From NCBI RefSeq assembly GCF_900156165.1, contig NZ_FTMY01000013.1, forward strand, positions 110,284 to 174,283: a stretch of DNA of 64,000 nt, given 5' to 3'. The translations under genes were made by a program, and so were the position numbers. Below the pieces are notes generated by a model, which worked only from the letters and a program-made list of their open reading frames with translations, ran no database searches and was not told the origin of the DNA. Below are positions 1-14,368 of the stretch, piece after piece (the stretch's first letter is position 1; every line of letters begins with the position of its first letter). This DNA comes from Pseudacidovorax sp. RU35E (lineage in GTDB: Bacteria; Pseudomonadota; Gammaproteobacteria; Burkholderiales; Burkholderiaceae_C).

Positions 1-211
1 CGCCCTGCTCCTGCAGCAGGCGGTCGGTGGCGGCATCGGCGCATTGCTGCAGGGTCATCGGCTGGCCCTTGGCCGAGGTCTCGACGCGCATCTCCCACAG
101 GCCGTCCTTGCGGCGCGGGAAGGCCGGGCCGGCGAACACGGCGGCGGTCTCGGCGAGCAGCGCAAGGGCGAGGGTGATGCGGGCGGTGCGGAAGGGACGG
201 AATGCGGACAT
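1..211 (-). CDS. DUF3617 domain protein, 3' end outside window
   Basis: Only the first 70 codons are present. They read as an N-terminal hydrophobic segment (about residues 8-24) followed by a Lys-Asp-Gly-Leu-Trp-Glu-Met stretch and Met-Thr-Leu-Gln-Gln-Cys. That is the usual start of DUF3617 proteins, small exported proteins of unknown function common in Burkholderiales. The ATG at 211 has a GAGGAG ribosome site a few bases upstream. The gene points away from the sugar operon that ends at 339, so it is probably a separate transcript. The DUF3617 assignment rests on the short visible motif; I infer nothing about its role. Confidence 0.65.
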   Translation of the reverse strand, partial: MSAFRPFRTARITLALALLAETAAVFAGPAFPRRKDGLWEMRVETSAKGQPMTLQQCADAATDRLLQEQG

Positions 212-338
212 GGCGGCTCCTCGGCGGATGAGGGCGTCCGCCTGCCGCGGTTGTAGTGGCCCGCGCCGCCGCTGCGAATATCGCACGCGTACTAGGTCGA
301 AGGTCGAGCCAGCCCGCCGAGTGACACGGCAAAGCAGC

Positions 339-1547
339 TCAGAACGGCGTCCACTTCTGCGCACTGGCCGCGCTTTCCACCGCCTTCTCGATGAAGCGCA
401 CACCGCGTGCGCCATCGGCCAGCGTCGGGTAGTCCGCCCGCAGCGGATCGGGCGCCTCGCCCTGCTGCAGCGCGCGGATGTGCGCGATCACGCCCAGGTA
501 GACATTGGCGAAGGCCTCGATGAAGCCTTCCGGATGGCCGGCCGGCAGTCGCGTGGCCTGGCGCGCAGAGGCGCCCAGCCAGGGCGAGCCGCGCGTCAGC
601 AGCCGGCGCGGACCGTCCAGCGGCGCATGCACCAGCAGTTCGGGCTGCTCCTGTCGCCAGTCCAGCGTGCCCGTGGTGCCGAAGACGCGCAGGCGCAGGT
701 CGTTCTCGCAGCCCACGGCGATCTGCGAGGCTACGAGCACGCCACGCGCCCCGCCCTTGAAGCGCAGCAGCAGGCTGGCGTCGTCGTCGAGCCGACGACC
801 GGGCACCAGCGCCGACAGGTCGGCGCACAGGCTCTCCAGCGCGAGGCCGGTGACGGTGGCCACCAGGTTCTCGGCATGCGAGCCGATGTCGCCCAGCGCG
901 CCGGCCGCGCCGCTGCGCGCGGGGTCGGTGCGCCAGCCGGCCTGCTTGTTGTCGCCGCCTTCCAGGCGCGTGGCCAGCCAGCCCTGGTGGTAGTCGACCA
1001 CCACCTTGCGCACCTCGCCGATGGCGCCGGCCGCCACCATGTCGCGGGCCTCGCGCACCATGGGGTAGCCGCTGTAGTTGTAGGTCACGCCGAAGACGCT
1101 GCCGCTGCGCGCCACGGTGTTCACCAGGTCCTGTGCCTGCTCGCTGGTGTGGACCAGCGGCTTGTCGCACACCACATGGATGCCGGCCTCGGCGAAGGCG
1201 CGTGCGACCTCGTGGTGCAGGTGGTTGGGCGTGACGATGGTGACGAAGTCGATGCGCTCGTCGGCGCTGCGGCGCAGTTCGTCATCGAGCAGCGACTGCC
1301 AGTCGGCATGGTTGCGCGCATCGGCCAGACCAAGCTCGCGGCCCGAGGCGCGCGCGCGCTCGGGCGTGGAGGACAGGGCGCCGGCCACCAGCTCGGCCTG
1401 GCCGTCCAGCGCCAGGGCCTGGCGGTGCACGGCGCCGATGAAGGCGCCCTGCCCGCCGCCGACCATGGCGTAGCGCAGCTTGGGGGTGGCCTGGGGCGCG
1501 TCCGCGCCGTCCATGCCCATGGGCCGTGCTTGGGTGGGCTCGCTCAT
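339..1547 (-). CDS. Gfo/Idh/MocA family sugar dehydrogenase
   Basis: A 402-residue NAD(P)-dependent oxidoreductase. The Rossmann fold begins near residue 25 with a Gly-rich [10 protein letters not shown] loop, and the family's EKP motif appears as CDKPL, followed by the C-terminal alpha/beta half. Members oxidise or reduce sugars and cyclitols such as inositol, glucose or aminosugars. The start at 1547 overlaps the stop of the isomerase gene as ATGA, so the two are translationally coupled. It is the last gene of the ROK-ABC operon and probably acts on the imported sugar together with the isomerase. The exact substrate cannot be read from the sequence. Confidence 0.85.
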   Translation of the reverse strand: MSEPTQARPMGMDGADAPQATPKLRYAMVGGGQGAFIGAVHRQALALDGQAELVAGALSSTPERARASGRELGLADARNHADWQSLLDDELRRSADERIDFVTIVTPNHLHHEVARAFAEAGIHVVCDKPLVHTSEQAQDLVNTVARSGSVFGVTYNYSGYPMVREARDMVAAGAIGEVRKVVVDYHQGWLATRLEGGDNKQAGWRTDPARSGAAGALGDIGSHAENLVATVTGLALESLCADLSALVPGRRLDDDASLLLRFKGGARGVLVASQIAVGCENDLRLRVFGTTGTLDWRQEQPELLVHAPLDGPRRLLTRGSPWLGASARQATRLPAGHPEGFIEAFANVYLGVIAHIRALQQGEAPDPLRADYPTLADGARGVRFIEKAVESAASAQKWTPF

Positions 1548-2569
1548 GTGCCCGCCATGCCGCCCTGGGCGGCCTTGTCGAAGGCGGCATCGAAGGCACC
1601 GGCCGCGGGCGGGAAGTCCAGCCGGCGGCAGAAGGCGGCGCTTTCGGTGGCGCCATGCACCCGGTCCATGCGGCTGTCCTCCCACTCCACCGAGAGCGGT
1701 CCGGCATAGCCGATGTCGTTGAGCGCCACGATGATGGATTCGAAGTCCACCATGCCCCGGCCCACGCTGCGGAAGTCCCAGAAGCGGCGCGCGTCGCCGA
1801 AGCTCGTGTGGCCGCCGAAGACGCCCACGGTGCCGTCGCCCTTGCCCCACCACACGTCCTTCATGTGGGCGTTGTAGATGCGGTCGGCAAAGCCGCGGAT
1901 GAAGCGCACGTAGTCCACGCCCTGGTAGGCCAGGTGGCTGGGGTCGTAGTTGAAGCCGAAACGCCGGTGGCCGCCCACGGCCGCGATGGCCCGCTCGGCC
2001 GAGGCGATGTCGAAGGCGATCTCGGTGGGATGCACCTCGAGCGCGAAGTTCACGTCCTGCCGCTCGAAGGTGTCCAGGATGGGCCCGAAGCGCCGGCCGA
2101 AGTCCGCGAAGCCCGCGTCCCAGTAGGCCTGCGTCGTGGGCGGGAAGGCATAGGTGGCATGCCAGATCGACGAGCCGGTGAAGCCGGTGACGGTCTTCAC
2201 GCCGAACCTGGCCGCGGCGCGCGCCGTGTCGGCCAGCTCACGGGCGGCGCGCTGGCGCACGCCTTCCGGCTCGCCGTCGCCCCACACATGGGCCGGCAGG
2301 ATGGCGCGGTGCCGCTCGTCGATGAGGTCGCACACCGCCTGGCCCACCAGGTGGTTGCCGATGGCCAGGCAGGTCAGGCCATGCTCGCGCAGCAGCGCCC
2401 ACTTGTCGCGCACATAGGTGTCGGAGGCCAGAGCCTGCTGCACGTCGAAGTGGTCGCCCCAGCAGGCCAGTTCCAGGCCGTCATAGCCCATGCGCCGCGC
2501 CAGCGGCGCCAGCTCGGCCAGGGGCAGGTCGGCCCACTGGCCGGTGAAGAGGGTGATGGGGCGCGGCAT
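1544..2569 (-). CDS. sugar phosphate isomerase/epimerase (IolE-like TIM barrel)
   Basis: A 341-residue xylose-isomerase-like TIM barrel. The N terminus ([13 protein letters not shown]...[12 protein letters not shown]) and the central LEVHPTE and NYDPSHL segments are typical of the AP-endonuclease-2/IolE family, whose Glu, Asp and His residues bind the catalytic metal. An AGGAAGGA-type ribosome site precedes the ATG. It lies 13 bp after the binding-protein gene and overlaps the dehydrogenase by 4 bp. Together with that dehydrogenase it looks like the catabolic half of the operon, isomerising or epimerising a keto sugar or cyclitol intermediate. The substrate is not established. Confidence 0.85.
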   Translation of the reverse strand: MPRPITLFTGQWADLPLAELAPLARRMGYDGLELACWGDHFDVQQALASDTYVRDKWALLREHGLTCLAIGNHLVGQAVCDLIDERHRAILPAHVWGDGEPEGVRQRAARELADTARAAARFGVKTVTGFTGSSIWHATYAFPPTTQAYWDAGFADFGRRFGPILDTFERQDVNFALEVHPTEIAFDIASAERAIAAVGGHRRFGFNYDPSHLAYQGVDYVRFIRGFADRIYNAHMKDVWWGKGDGTVGVFGGHTSFGDARRFWDFRSVGRGMVDFESIIVALNDIGYAGPLSVEWEDSRMDRVHGATESAAFCRRLDFPPAAGAFDAAFDKAAQGGMAGT

Positions 2570-2582
2570 GGACCGTCCTTCC

Positions 2583-3545
2583 TCAGAACGGGGAGTCGGG
2601 GTGGTAGAAGTCCTTGGCGTTGTCCTTGGTGATCAGCACCGACGGAATGATCGTGGTCGCCGGCAGCTTCTCGCCCTTCAGGCGCGCCTCGGCCGTGAGC
2701 TTGATCGCGTCGTAGATGAACTTGGGCGAATAGCTCACGTCGGCCTGGATGCGCGGGTCCTTGTTGTCGAGGATGGTCTTGACCATGCCCTTGGCCCCGG
2801 CGCCCCCGAAGACGATCTTGATGTCGGTGCGCTTGGCCTGCTCGATGGCCTTGAGCACGCCCACGGCCATGTCGTCGTCGGCGGCCCAGATGGCGTCGAT
2901 CTCCTTGAAGCGCGTCAGGTAGTCCTGCGTCACCTTGAAGGCGTCGTCGCGGTTCCAGTTGGCGTACTTGGCGTCCAGCAGCTTGATGTCCGGGTAGTTC
3001 TTGAGCACGGCGCTGAAGGCGTCCATGCGCTCGTTGTCCAGCGTGGTCGCGATGCCGCGCAGCGCCACCACGTTGCCCTTGCCGTTCAGCTTCTTGGCGA
3101 TGTACTCGGCAGGGATCTTGCCGAAGGCGGTGTTGTCGCCGGCGACGTAGGCGTCCTGCGCACTGGTGTCCGTCAGGCCACGATCCACCACCGTGACGTA
3201 GGCGCCCTTGGCCTTGACCTGGGCCACCGGCTTGGTCAGCGCGGCCGATTCGAAGGGGAAGACGACCAGCGCGTTGATCTTGGTGACGGTGGACAAGTCC
3301 TGCAGCTGGTTGGCCTGCTCGGGCGCGTTGGCAGCCGTCTTGATGGTGATCTTCAGGTCCTTGTACTGCTTCTCCAGGTCCTTCTTGGCCTGGTTGGCCC
3401 AGTAGTTGATGCCGCCCATGAAACTGTGGGTGGCGGCCGGGATGGACACGCCGAGGTTCACTTTCTCGGCGGCCAGCGCGGGCACGCTGGCGAAGGCGGC
3501 AGCGGCCACGGCGGTGAGCGCGAGGCGGCGGGTGACGAAGGTCAT
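2583..3545 (-). CDS. sugar ABC transporter periplasmic binding protein (RbsB-like)
   Basis: A 320-residue exported receptor. A Sec signal peptide covers residues 1-25 (ending VPALA before AEKV), and the mature part is the two-lobed peripla_BP_4 fold used for ribose, xylose and inositol. Characteristic segments are the N-terminal [14 protein letters not shown], the hinge-region TVVDRGL and the [13 protein letters not shown] stretch. The ATG has AGGAG eight bases upstream. It is encoded after the permease, separated by about 117 bp that hold a palindromic repeat, and should deliver its ligand to the permease and ATPase encoded just upstream. Ligand identity is unknown. Confidence 0.9.
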   Translation of the reverse strand: MTFVTRRLALTAVAAAAFASVPALAAEKVNLGVSIPAATHSFMGGINYWANQAKKDLEKQYKDLKITIKTAANAPEQANQLQDLSTVTKINALVVFPFESAALTKPVAQVKAKGAYVTVVDRGLTDTSAQDAYVAGDNTAFGKIPAEYIAKKLNGKGNVVALRGIATTLDNERMDAFSAVLKNYPDIKLLDAKYANWNRDDAFKVTQDYLTRFKEIDAIWAADDDMAVGVLKAIEQAKRTDIKIVFGGAGAKGMVKTILDNKDPRIQADVSYSPKFIYDAIKLTAEARLKGEKLPATTIIPSVLITKDNAKDFYHPDSPF

Positions 3546-3590
3546 GGGGTTGTCTCCTGGGTTGGATGGAAGGTCACTGGCACGAAACGC

Positions 3591-3651
3591 CCGTTCGCAC
3601 TGCGCTTGTCGAAGTGCTTGCGCAGGGCTTCGACAGGCTCAGCCCGAACGG
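3591..3651. repeat. REP-like imperfect palindrome between permease and binding-protein genes
   Basis: Two arms (3591-3619 and 3623-3651) are inverted copies of one motif: CCGTTCGCACTGCGCTTGTC on the left and, read on the other strand, CCGTTCGGGCTGAGCCTGTC on the right, each continuing into GAAG. The motif resembles dispersed extragenic palindromes I know from Comamonadaceae and other proteobacteria. It sits inside the operon, where a hairpin in mRNA could protect or set the level of the abundant binding-protein message. I found only this copy in the window. Confidence 0.7.
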
Positions 3652-3662
3652 TTTTGGGTCAC

Positions 3663-4691
3663 TCATCGCCGGCCCCTTTGCAGGAAGGCCACCACGATGA
3701 TCACGAAGCCCTGCACCGCCGCGTTGAGGTACACGCTGATGATGCTGGTGAGGTTGAGGATGTTGCTGATGACCGAGAGCAGGATGGCGCCTACCACCGT
3801 GCCGGCGATGCTGCCCGCGCCGCCCTTGAGCGCGGTGCCGCCGACGATCACGGCCGCGATGGCCTCCAGCTCCCACAGCAGGCCGGTGGTCGGCGAGGCC
3901 GAGCCCAGCCGGGGCACGTACAGCAGCGTGGCGATGCCCACGCACACGCCCAGCAGCATGTAGGTGAGGATCTTCACGCGGTCCACGTCCACCGCCGCAT
4001 AGCGCGCCACCTGCTCGTTGGAGCCGATGGCCTGCACATAGCGGCCGTAGGCCGTGCGGTTGAGGATCACGCCGCCCACCGCCGCCACCGCCACGAACAC
4101 CCACACCGGCACCGGAATGCCCAGCAGGCTGGCGTAGTAGACCGGCGCGTACAGGTCCGACAGCTCGTTGTCGAGCGTGAGCGCCCCGCCGTCGGCGAAG
4201 TAGGTGAGGTAGGCGCGGAAGATGCCCAGCGTGCCGAGCGTGACGATGAAGGGCTCGATGCGGCCCTTGGTGATGAGCAGCCCGTGCGCCAGGCCGAACA
4301 TCGCGCCCAGCACCACCGCCAGCGCGGCCCCGAGCACCACGGCCATCAACGGCGAGCCGGTGGCCGGCCCGGCCCAGTTGATGAACATGATCACGCTGCC
4401 CGCGATCAGCGCCGCCATCGAGCCCACCGACAGGTCGATGCCGCCCGAGATGATCACGAAGCACATGCCCACCGCGATGATGCCGATGAAGGCCGTGCGC
4501 GTGAGCACGTTCATGGCGTTGTCCACGGTGGCGAAGTCGCTGTTGAGCGCGGCACCGGCGATGCACAGCAGCACCAGGCCGATGACGGGGCCCAGGCCAT
4601 GCAGGCGCTCGGCCCAGCCCAGCCTGGCGGCGGCGCGATGCTGTGCGCCTTCGGCCGCGGCGGTGGAGGAAGAGGTGTCAGGCGTCGGCAT
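3663..4691 (-). CDS. sugar ABC transporter permease (RbsC-like)
   Basis: A polytopic inner-membrane protein of 342 residues from the ATG at 4691. An in-frame ATG at 4709 would add six residues; neither has a strong ribosome site. It shows eight to ten hydrophobic segments and the BPD_transp_2 signature [24 protein letters not shown] and the late [16 protein letters not shown] loop, where these permeases contact the ATPase, are also present. The reading frame overlaps the ATPase stop at 4678. It forms the membrane channel of the ribose/xylose-type importer encoded by its neighbours. Confidence 0.9.
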   Translation of the reverse strand: MPTPDTSSSTAAAEGAQHRAAARLGWAERLHGLGPVIGLVLLCIAGAALNSDFATVDNAMNVLTRTAFIGIIAVGMCFVIISGGIDLSVGSMAALIAGSVIMFINWAGPATGSPLMAVVLGAALAVVLGAMFGLAHGLLITKGRIEPFIVTLGTLGIFRAYLTYFADGGALTLDNELSDLYAPVYYASLLGIPVPVWVFVAVAAVGGVILNRTAYGRYVQAIGSNEQVARYAAVDVDRVKILTYMLLGVCVGIATLLYVPRLGSASPTTGLLWELEAIAAVIVGGTALKGGAGSIAGTVVGAILLSVISNILNLTSIISVYLNAAVQGFVIIVVAFLQRGRR

Positions 4692-6204
4692 GGGCTGTTC
4701 CCGTGGCATGGGCGATGAGCTGTTCTTCGGTGAGGCCGTCGGCCGGCAGCGTGGCGACGATGCGGCCCGCGCGCATGACGGCCACGCGGTGCGCGAGGCC
4801 GATGAGTTCCATCAGCTCCGACGAGATGACGATGACGGCCAGACCCTCGCGCGCCAGGCGCTGCACGAGGAAGTAGATGTCGCGCTTGGCGCCCACGTCC
4901 ACGCCCCGCGTGGGCTCGTCGAGCACCACCACCTTCGGATGCGGCTGCAGCACCTTGGCCAGCGCCAGCTTCTGCTGGTTGCCGCCGGAGAGCGACGAGG
5001 CGCGCACATCCAGCGAACCGGTGCGGATGCCGTAGTCCTTGACGGCCGTGTCGAGCGCGGCGCGCTCGGCCTCGGGCCGCAGCCAGGGCCGGGCGTATTG
5101 GTCCAGTGCCATCAGCGTGAGGTTCTGCCGCAGCCCGAAGGCCACGTGCAGGCCCTTGCCCTTGCGGTCTTCGCTGAGGTAGGTGAGGCCGTGGCGGGCG
5201 GCATCGCGCGGCGAGCGCAGCTGCACCGCGTGGCCCGCCAGCTCGACCTGGCCACGCCTGGGGCGCAGGCCCAGCAGGCCTTCGAAGAGCTCGGTGCGGC
5301 CCGCCCCGACCAGGCCGGCGAAGCCGAGGATCTCGCCTGGCCGCACCTCGAAGCTGGCCTGCTGCGCCCAGCCGGGCACGTCGAAGCCCTGCACGCGCAG
5401 CGCGGGTGCGCGGCCGGCCGGCACCGGCTCGCGCGGCGGATAGAGGTCGGCGAGCTCGCGGCCGACCATCAGGTTGGCCATCTGGTGCCGCGTGACCTCG
5501 GCCGTGGCCGCGCGGGTGACGAAGCGGCCGTCGCGCATCACGACCACCTCGTCGGTCACGCGTGCCACCTCATCGAGCTTGTGCGAGATGTAGACGATGG
5601 TCACGCCGTCGGCCCGCAACTGCGCGATGAGACGGAACAGGCGCTCCGTCTCGCCCGGCGTGAGCGTGGCCGTGGGCTCGTCCATGATCAGCAGCCGGGC
5701 GCGCCGCGCGATGGCCTTGGCGATCTCGACCAGCTGCTTCTCGGCCACGATGAGGCGCCGCACCTTGGTGGCCGGGTCGATCGGCAGGCCCACCTGGGCC
5801 AGCGCGGCGGCGGCCTCGGCCTGTATGGCGCGCTCGTCCAGGAACAGGCCCTTCTTCTTCTCGTGCCCCAGGAAGATGTTGTCGGCCACGCTGAGGTCTT
5901 CGGCCAGGTTGAATTCCTGGTGGATCAGCACGATGCCCAGCGCCTCGGCATCGCGCGAGCTGCGCAAGTCCTGTGGCTGGCCGTTGATGCGCAGCACGCC
6001 GCCGCTGGGACGCTCGTAGCCGGCCAGGATCTTCATCAGCGTGGACTTGCCGGCGCCGTTCTCGCCCAGCAGGCCGACCACCTTGCCCGGCGGCAGCGAA
6101 AAGCTCACGCCATGCAGCACCTGCACCGGGCCGAAGGCCTTGGTGATGGCGTCGAAGTCGACGGCGACGCCGGTCGTGGCGGGGGCGGTGGTCATGGTCG
6201 GCAT
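4678..6204 (-). CDS. sugar ABC transporter ATPase, two-domain (RbsA-like)
   Basis: A 508-residue fused ATPase of the RbsA/XylG/MglA type. The first domain has Walker [10 protein letters not shown] at residues 47-55, a Walker [10 protein letters not shown] and an Asp-loop. The second has the degenerate P-loop GLVGAGRTE, the signature LSGGNQQK and a complete VVLDEPTRG, as is normal for this family. The ATG at 6204 is chosen because AGGAG lies six bases upstream; an ATG at 6195 is less well placed. Only 13 bp separate it from the ROK regulator gene, so it is the second gene of the operon. Confidence 0.92.
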   Translation of the reverse strand: MPTMTTAPATTGVAVDFDAITKAFGPVQVLHGVSFSLPPGKVVGLLGENGAGKSTLMKILAGYERPSGGVLRINGQPQDLRSSRDAEALGIVLIHQEFNLAEDLSVADNIFLGHEKKKGLFLDERAIQAEAAAALAQVGLPIDPATKVRRLIVAEKQLVEIAKAIARRARLLIMDEPTATLTPGETERLFRLIAQLRADGVTIVYISHKLDEVARVTDEVVVMRDGRFVTRAATAEVTRHQMANLMVGRELADLYPPREPVPAGRAPALRVQGFDVPGWAQQASFEVRPGEILGFAGLVGAGRTELFEGLLGLRPRRGQVELAGHAVQLRSPRDAARHGLTYLSEDRKGKGLHVAFGLRQNLTLMALDQYARPWLRPEAERAALDTAVKDYGIRTGSLDVRASSLSGGNQQKLALAKVLQPHPKVVVLDEPTRGVDVGAKRDIYFLVQRLAREGLAVIVISSELMELIGLAHRVAVMRAGRIVATLPADGLTEEQLIAHATGTAHADA

Positions 6205-6217
6205 GGCGGGCTCCTGT

Positions 6218-7420
6218 TCACGGTGCCACGCCACGGGCGCGCAGCGTCTCGTGCATGGCCAGCACGCCGGCACCGGTCACCCCGGCGTCGGTGCCCAGCG
6301 GCGTGTACTGGATCTCCAGGTGCCGCGTCGACAGCGCCAGCGAGCGCTGATAGACGCTCTGCCGCACGGCCGCCAGGAACAGCGGCCCGATCTGCGTGAT
6401 GCCGCCGCCGATGAACACATGCGAAGGATTGAAGAAGTTCACCACCGAGGCCAGCATCTGCCCGATCAGGCTGCCGGCGCGCTGGATGATGGCGTTGGCG
6501 GCCACGTCGCCCGCGCGGCTGGCGTGGCCCACGTCGATGGCTTCGATGCGGCCCTGGGTGCGCAGCACCGCTGCGAGCGCCGGTGATTCGCCGCGCTCCG
6601 CCGCCGCCTGCGCCATGCGCACGATGGCCGGGCCGGCGGCCATGGCCTCGACGCAGCCGACGTTGCCGCAGTGGCAGCGCGGTCCTTGCTGGTCCACGCA
6701 GATATGGCCCACGTCGCCGGCCGAGCCGGCCGCGCCGCGGTAGACCTCGCCATGGCACACGATGCCGCAGCCGATGCCGGTGCCCACCTTGATCACCAGG
6801 AAGTTGGACAGCCCGCGCTGCAGCCGCCACAGCTCGCCCAGCGCCATCAGGTTGACGTCGTTGTCGACGAAGACGGGCGCCGCATAGTCCTCGCGCAGGT
6901 AGTCGCGGATGGAGAAGCTGTCCCAGCCCGGCATCAGCGGCGGATTGACGAGCTGGCCGGCTTCGAAGTTGACCGGCCCCGGCACGCCCATGCCGATGCC
7001 CAGCACGCGCCGCGCGGGAATGCCCTGGGCCTGCAGCAGCTCGCGCAGCCGCTGGCGCACCCGGGCCAGCACCACGCCCGGGCCCTCGCGCACGTCAATG
7101 GTCTCGGCATGCCGCGCGAGCACCGTGAGGTCGGGCTGCATCACGGCGACATCCAGGCTGGTGGCGCCGATGTCCACGGCCAGCAGCACGCCCAGCTCGG
7201 CGTGCAACTGCAGTTGCTCGGGCCGGCGCCCGCCGGTGGAGGCGCGCGGGCCGGCCTCGGCGAGCAGCCCCTGCTCGATCAGGCCGGCGATCAGTGCATT
7301 GGCCCGGCTGCGGGAGAAGCCCAGGCGATCGGCCATGCCGTGACGCGAGCCGCCGGCCGACCAGAAGAGGGTCGACAGCAGATCCAGCTCAGCAGCAGAA
7401 AGGCCGTTCCAGGGCGCCAT
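6218..7420 (-). CDS. ROK family transcriptional repressor
   Basis: A 400-residue regulator with an N-terminal winged helix-turn-helix (about residues 10-70: LSAAELDLLSTLF...RSRANALIAGLIEQGL) fused to a sugar-kinase-like ROK domain. The ROK domain shows AVDIGATSLDVAV and the zinc motif CHCGNVGCVEA. XylR, NagC and Mlc are relatives. These bind a sugar or sugar phosphate and leave their operator. The ATG at 7420 was preferred to an earlier frame extension because GGAG precedes it and the homologous HTH begins there. As first gene of the operon it probably represses itself and the downstream ABC and catabolic genes. Confidence 0.9.
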   Translation of the reverse strand: MAPWNGLSAAELDLLSTLFWSAGGSRHGMADRLGFSRSRANALIAGLIEQGLLAEAGPRASTGGRRPEQLQLHAELGVLLAVDIGATSLDVAVMQPDLTVLARHAETIDVREGPGVVLARVRQRLRELLQAQGIPARRVLGIGMGVPGPVNFEAGQLVNPPLMPGWDSFSIRDYLREDYAAPVFVDNDVNLMALGELWRLQRGLSNFLVIKVGTGIGCGIVCHGEVYRGAAGSAGDVGHICVDQQGPRCHCGNVGCVEAMAAGPAIVRMAQAAAERGESPALAAVLRTQGRIEAIDVGHASRAGDVAANAIIQRAGSLIGQMLASVVNFFNPSHVFIGGGITQIGPLFLAAVRQSVYQRSLALSTRHLEIQYTPLGTDAGVTGAGVLAMHETLRARGVAP

Positions 7421-7464
7421 GCGGCGTCGTCTCCGTGTTCTTTGTGGCCACCCTTGAATGGATG

Positions 7465-7507
7465 GCAAAGTGGGACGGATGCTAGGTGGCCGACTTTGCA
7501 CAGACAA
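7465..7507 (-). promoter_or_regulatory. sigma70-like promoter with overlapping palindromic operator of the ROK-sugar operon
   Basis: On the minus strand TTGTCT (7507-7502) and TAGCAT (7484-7479) are separated by exactly 17 bp, about 60 bp before the ROK start. Perfect inverted half-sites GCAAAGT (read on minus from 7499) and ACTTTGC (ending 7465) flank the -10 element with a 21-bp gap. A related half-site (GCGAAAGTT, plus strand) lies near 7530. A repressor bound here would block RNA polymerase, fitting autoregulation by the ROK protein. Promoter and operator are inferred from pattern only. Confidence 0.45.
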
Positions 7508-7606
7508 GACCGAACTTCGGCCCGATTCAGGCGAAAGTTGGCTCGCGGCGTGTTTTGGCAGAACGAGCGGTCATGGCAGATTCGTTCACACCTTCCCGGC
7601 AGCGCC

Positions 7607-7639
7607 AAAGAAAAAAGCCAGTCGGCGAACCGACTGGCT
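7607..7639 (-). terminator. rho-independent terminator of the atp operon
   Basis: A perfect 10-bp stem (AGCCAGTCGG / CCGACTGGCT) with a CGAA loop lies at 7616-7639. On the minus strand it is followed by a run of T residues (7615-7607). It begins about 40 bp after the atpC stop, so it should end the nine-gene atp transcript and insulate the ROK operon promoter. Confidence 0.9.
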
Positions 7640-7679
7640 TCTCTGTGAGGGCTAGGTCGCGGCATGGCGCCGCGCGGCC

Positions 7680-8099
7680 TCACTTCTTCTGGCGGTACTT
7701 GCGCAGCGCGGCCAGCTGGGCGGCCATCACGGCCAGCTCCGACTGGGCCATGGCGATGTCGATCTCGCTCTTGGCGTTCTTGAGGGCTTCCTCGGCGGCG
7801 CTCTTGGCGGCGGCGGCTTTCTCGTCGTCCAGGTCCTTGCCGCGGATGGCGGTGTCGGAGAGAACGGTCACGCAGTCGGGCTGCACTTCGAGGATGCCAC
7901 CGGCCACGAACACGAACTCCTCGCCACCGTCGGCCGTCTCGATGCGCACGGCACCGGGACGGATACGCGTGATCAGCGGCGTGTGGCGCGGGAAGATGCC
8001 GAGCTCACCGGCTTCGCCGGGCAGCGCGACGAACTTCGCCTCGCCCGAGAAGATGGACTCCTCGGCGCTGACGACGTCGACACGAATGGTGTTTGCCAT
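7680..8099 (-). CDS. atpC: ATP synthase F1 epsilon subunit
   Basis: A 139-residue subunit that couples rotor and catalytic head and can inhibit ATP hydrolysis. The N-terminal beta-sandwich starts [17 protein letters not shown] and contains the conserved [12 protein letters not shown]. The C-terminal helical hairpin is the Ala/Lys-rich stretch from about residue 90. The ATG at 8099 fits the family start; a longer in-frame extension upstream would run into atpD. It is the last gene of the operon, 14 bp after atpD, followed by a terminator. Confidence 0.97.
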   Translation of the reverse strand: MANTIRVDVVSAEESIFSGEAKFVALPGEAGELGIFPRHTPLITRIRPGAVRIETADGGEEFVFVAGGILEVQPDCVTVLSDTAIRGKDLDDEKAAAAKSAAEEALKNAKSEIDIAMAQSELAVMAAQLAALRKYRQKK

Positions 8100-8113
8100 G
8101 GATGGTGCGCCGA

Positions 8114-10457
<2,344 letters not shown>

Positions 10458-10477
10458 AGCGCTCTATGCCTCTCGGA

Positions 10478-12031
<1,554 letters not shown>

Positions 12032-12081
12032 GACTCTTTCCTTCTTTCAATCGGGTGTAAGGACGCGCGCCACCAGCCGGG

Positions 12082-12612
12082 TCAGGCGGTGAGCGCCGCC
12101 TTCATTTGTTCGAGACGGGCCTTGACCGAGGTGTCGAGCACTTCGTCGCCGACCACGGCGCGGATGCCGCCGATGAGCGACGGGTCCAGCTCCACGCGGG
12201 TGGTCAGCTTGCGGCCGAAGCGGCGCTCCAGTGCGGCCTGGACTTCGCCCAGAGCCGTGCCTTCGATCGGGAAGGCGCTGAAGAGCACGGCATCGGCAGC
12301 GCCGCTGGCGGCGTTCTGCAGAGCGCGGAACTGCGTCGCCACTTCCGGCAGAGCGGCCAGACGGCCGTTGTCGATCACGGCGCGCAGGAAGTTCTGGCCC
12401 TGCTGCGGCAGGCCGCCCGGCACCATCCCGGCGATCAGGTCGAACACCTGCTGCGAGGACACCTTGGGGCTGGCTGCGAATTGCTGCAGCGGCGCGCTGC
12501 CGGCCACCTGGGCCAGCGGCTCCAGCCATTCGGCCGTGGCCTGCGCGTTGCCGGCAGACGCCTTGTACAGCGCTTCGGCGTAAGGACGGGCAATGGTGGC
12601 GAGTTCGGCCAT
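12082..12612 (-). CDS. atpH: ATP synthase F1 delta subunit
   Basis: A 176-residue peripheral-stalk subunit that ties the b dimer to the top of F1. The N-terminal helical bundle begins with [14 protein letters not shown]. The C-terminal segment has the conserved [18 protein letters not shown]. The start has a usable ribosome site (AAGGACG) and lies 10 bp after the atpF stop. Length and order agree with the family. Confidence 0.96.
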   Translation of the reverse strand: MAELATIARPYAEALYKASAGNAQATAEWLEPLAQVAGSAPLQQFAASPKVSSQQVFDLIAGMVPGGLPQQGQNFLRAVIDNGRLAALPEVATQFRALQNAASGAADAVLFSAFPIEGTALGEVQAALERRFGRKLTTRVELDPSLIGGIRAVVGDEVLDTSVKARLEQMKAALTA

Positions 12613-12622
12613 CGATTCGTCC

Positions 12623-13093
12623 TTACAGCTCGGTCTTCAGGCGATTGAGCAGGTCGGCATGCACGTTGGCATCGACTTCCTTGCGCAGGATCTGCTCGGC
12701 ACCCTTGACGGCCAGCGTGGCGACCTGCTCGCGCAGGACTTCACGGGCACGCACGGACTGCTGCTCGGCCTCGTCGCGCGCGGCGGCCACGATCTTGTTG
12801 GCCTCCTCGGTGGCGCGGGCCTTGGCCTCTTCGATGATCTGCTGGGCGCGGCGCTCGGCATCGGCCAGGCGATTGCTGGTCTCGGTGCGCGAAGCCTGCA
12901 GCTCCTGCTCGACGCGTTGGTTGGCAGATGCGAGTTCGGCCTTGGCCTTCTCGGCGGCCGCCAGGCCCGCAGCGATCTTTTGAGCCCGTTCATCCAGCGC
13001 CTTTGCGATCGGCGGCCACACGAACTTCATCGTGAACAGCACGAGCAGCAAAAAGACGACGGCCTGAACGAACAGGGTTGCGTTGATGCTCAC
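12623..13093 (-). CDS. atpF: ATP synthase Fo b subunit, GTG start
   Basis: A 156-residue stator subunit. A single N-terminal membrane helix (about residues 5-25, including the conserved TMKFVWPPI) is followed by a long charged coiled coil that dimerises and runs up to delta. The start codon is GTG at 13093, preceded by AAAGGTG; no ATG fits better. It lies between atpE and atpH. Confidence 0.96.
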   Translation of the reverse strand: MSINATLFVQAVVFLLLVLFTMKFVWPPIAKALDERAQKIAAGLAAAEKAKAELASANQRVEQELQASRTETSNRLADAERRAQQIIEEAKARATEEANKIVAAARDEAEQQSVRAREVLREQVATLAVKGAEQILRKEVDANVHADLLNRLKTEL

Positions 13094-13130
13094 GACAACA
13101 CCTTTCTACAGACGGTGTGGACGAAAAGGA

Positions 13131-13394
<264 letters not shown>

Positions 13395-13463
13395 TTAGAT
13401 GAAAGGCAAGAGAGGGGAAAAACGAAACGAGAGGGAAAGCGAGCGTGAGGGCCGCGGGGCCGC

Positions 13464-14342
13464 TCAGTGGGATTCGTGCGCCTGGCCCAGATAGATGAGC
13501 GTCAGCATCATGAAGATGAAGGCCTGCAGCGTGATCACCAGGATGTGGAAGATCGCCCAGATGGTGCCGGCAATGATGTGCCCGATGGGCAGCAGCACGC
13601 CCGACAGCGAAGCCGCCATGGCGCCGCCCATCAGGGCGATCAGCATGAACACGAGTTCGCCCGCGTACATGTTGCCGAACAGCCGCATGCCGTGCGAGAT
13701 GGTCTTGGCCAGGTATTCGATGATCTGCATCAGCAGGTTGATGGGCCACAGCAGCGGGTGGGCACCGAAGGGAGCAGAGATCAGCTCGTGGCCCCAGCCG
13801 CCCAGGCCCTTGATCTTGACGCTGTAGATGAGGCACAGCAGCAGCACCGAGGTCGACAGGCCCAGCGTGGTGGACAGGTCGGCGGTGGGCACCACGCGCA
13901 TGTAGGCATGGTGCGCGTCATGGCCCATGGCTGCGTAGGCCTTCGACCAGATGGCCGGCAGCAGGTCGACCGGCAGCATGTCCATGGCGTTCAGCAGGAA
14001 GATCCACACGAACACGGTGAGCGCCAACGGCGCGATGAACTTACGGCTCTTGGCGTTGTGGATGTTGGCCTTGGCCTGGTTGTCGACCATCTCGACCAGC
14101 ATCTCGACCGCCGCCTGGAAGCGTCCCGGCACGCCGGCCGAGGCCTTGCGCGCGGCGAGCCACATCACGAAGCAACCCAGCGCGCCGATGAGCAGCGCGT
14201 AGAGCACGGAGTCGAGGTTGATGACACCGAAATCCACGATCTTCTTCTGGACCACGGGATTCAGGCTCCAGTCCACCTGCCAGTGCTGCAGGTGATGGAC
14301 GATGTACTCACTCGCGGTCGGGGCGTGTCCTTCGGCGGCCAT
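13464..14342 (-). CDS. atpB: ATP synthase Fo a subunit
   Basis: A 292-residue membrane protein forming the proton half-channels. It has several hydrophobic segments. The essential Arg of helix 4 is visible in [14 protein letters not shown], and the following FMLIALMGG and the C-terminal [13 protein letters not shown] belong to the channel helices. An N-terminal periplasmic stretch ([16 protein letters not shown]) matches beta-proteobacterial a subunits. It is encoded after atpI and before atpE. Confidence 0.97.
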   Translation of the reverse strand: MAAEGHAPTASEYIVHHLQHWQVDWSLNPVVQKKIVDFGVINLDSVLYALLIGALGCFVMWLAARKASAGVPGRFQAAVEMLVEMVDNQAKANIHNAKSRKFIAPLALTVFVWIFLLNAMDMLPVDLLPAIWSKAYAAMGHDAHHAYMRVVPTADLSTTLGLSTSVLLLCLIYSVKIKGLGGWGHELISAPFGAHPLLWPINLLMQIIEYLAKTISHGMRLFGNMYAGELVFMLIALMGGAMAASLSGVLLPIGHIIAGTIWAIFHILVITLQAFIFMMLTLIYLGQAHESH

Positions 14343-14368
14343 CTTTCAGGGTCTTTTCTCTAAAACAG

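Noticed and set aside
27..1709. A 560-codon open frame on the plus strand
   Set aside because: It lies antisense to the Gfo/Idh and isomerase genes, has no recognisable domain and starts inside the DUF3617 gene.
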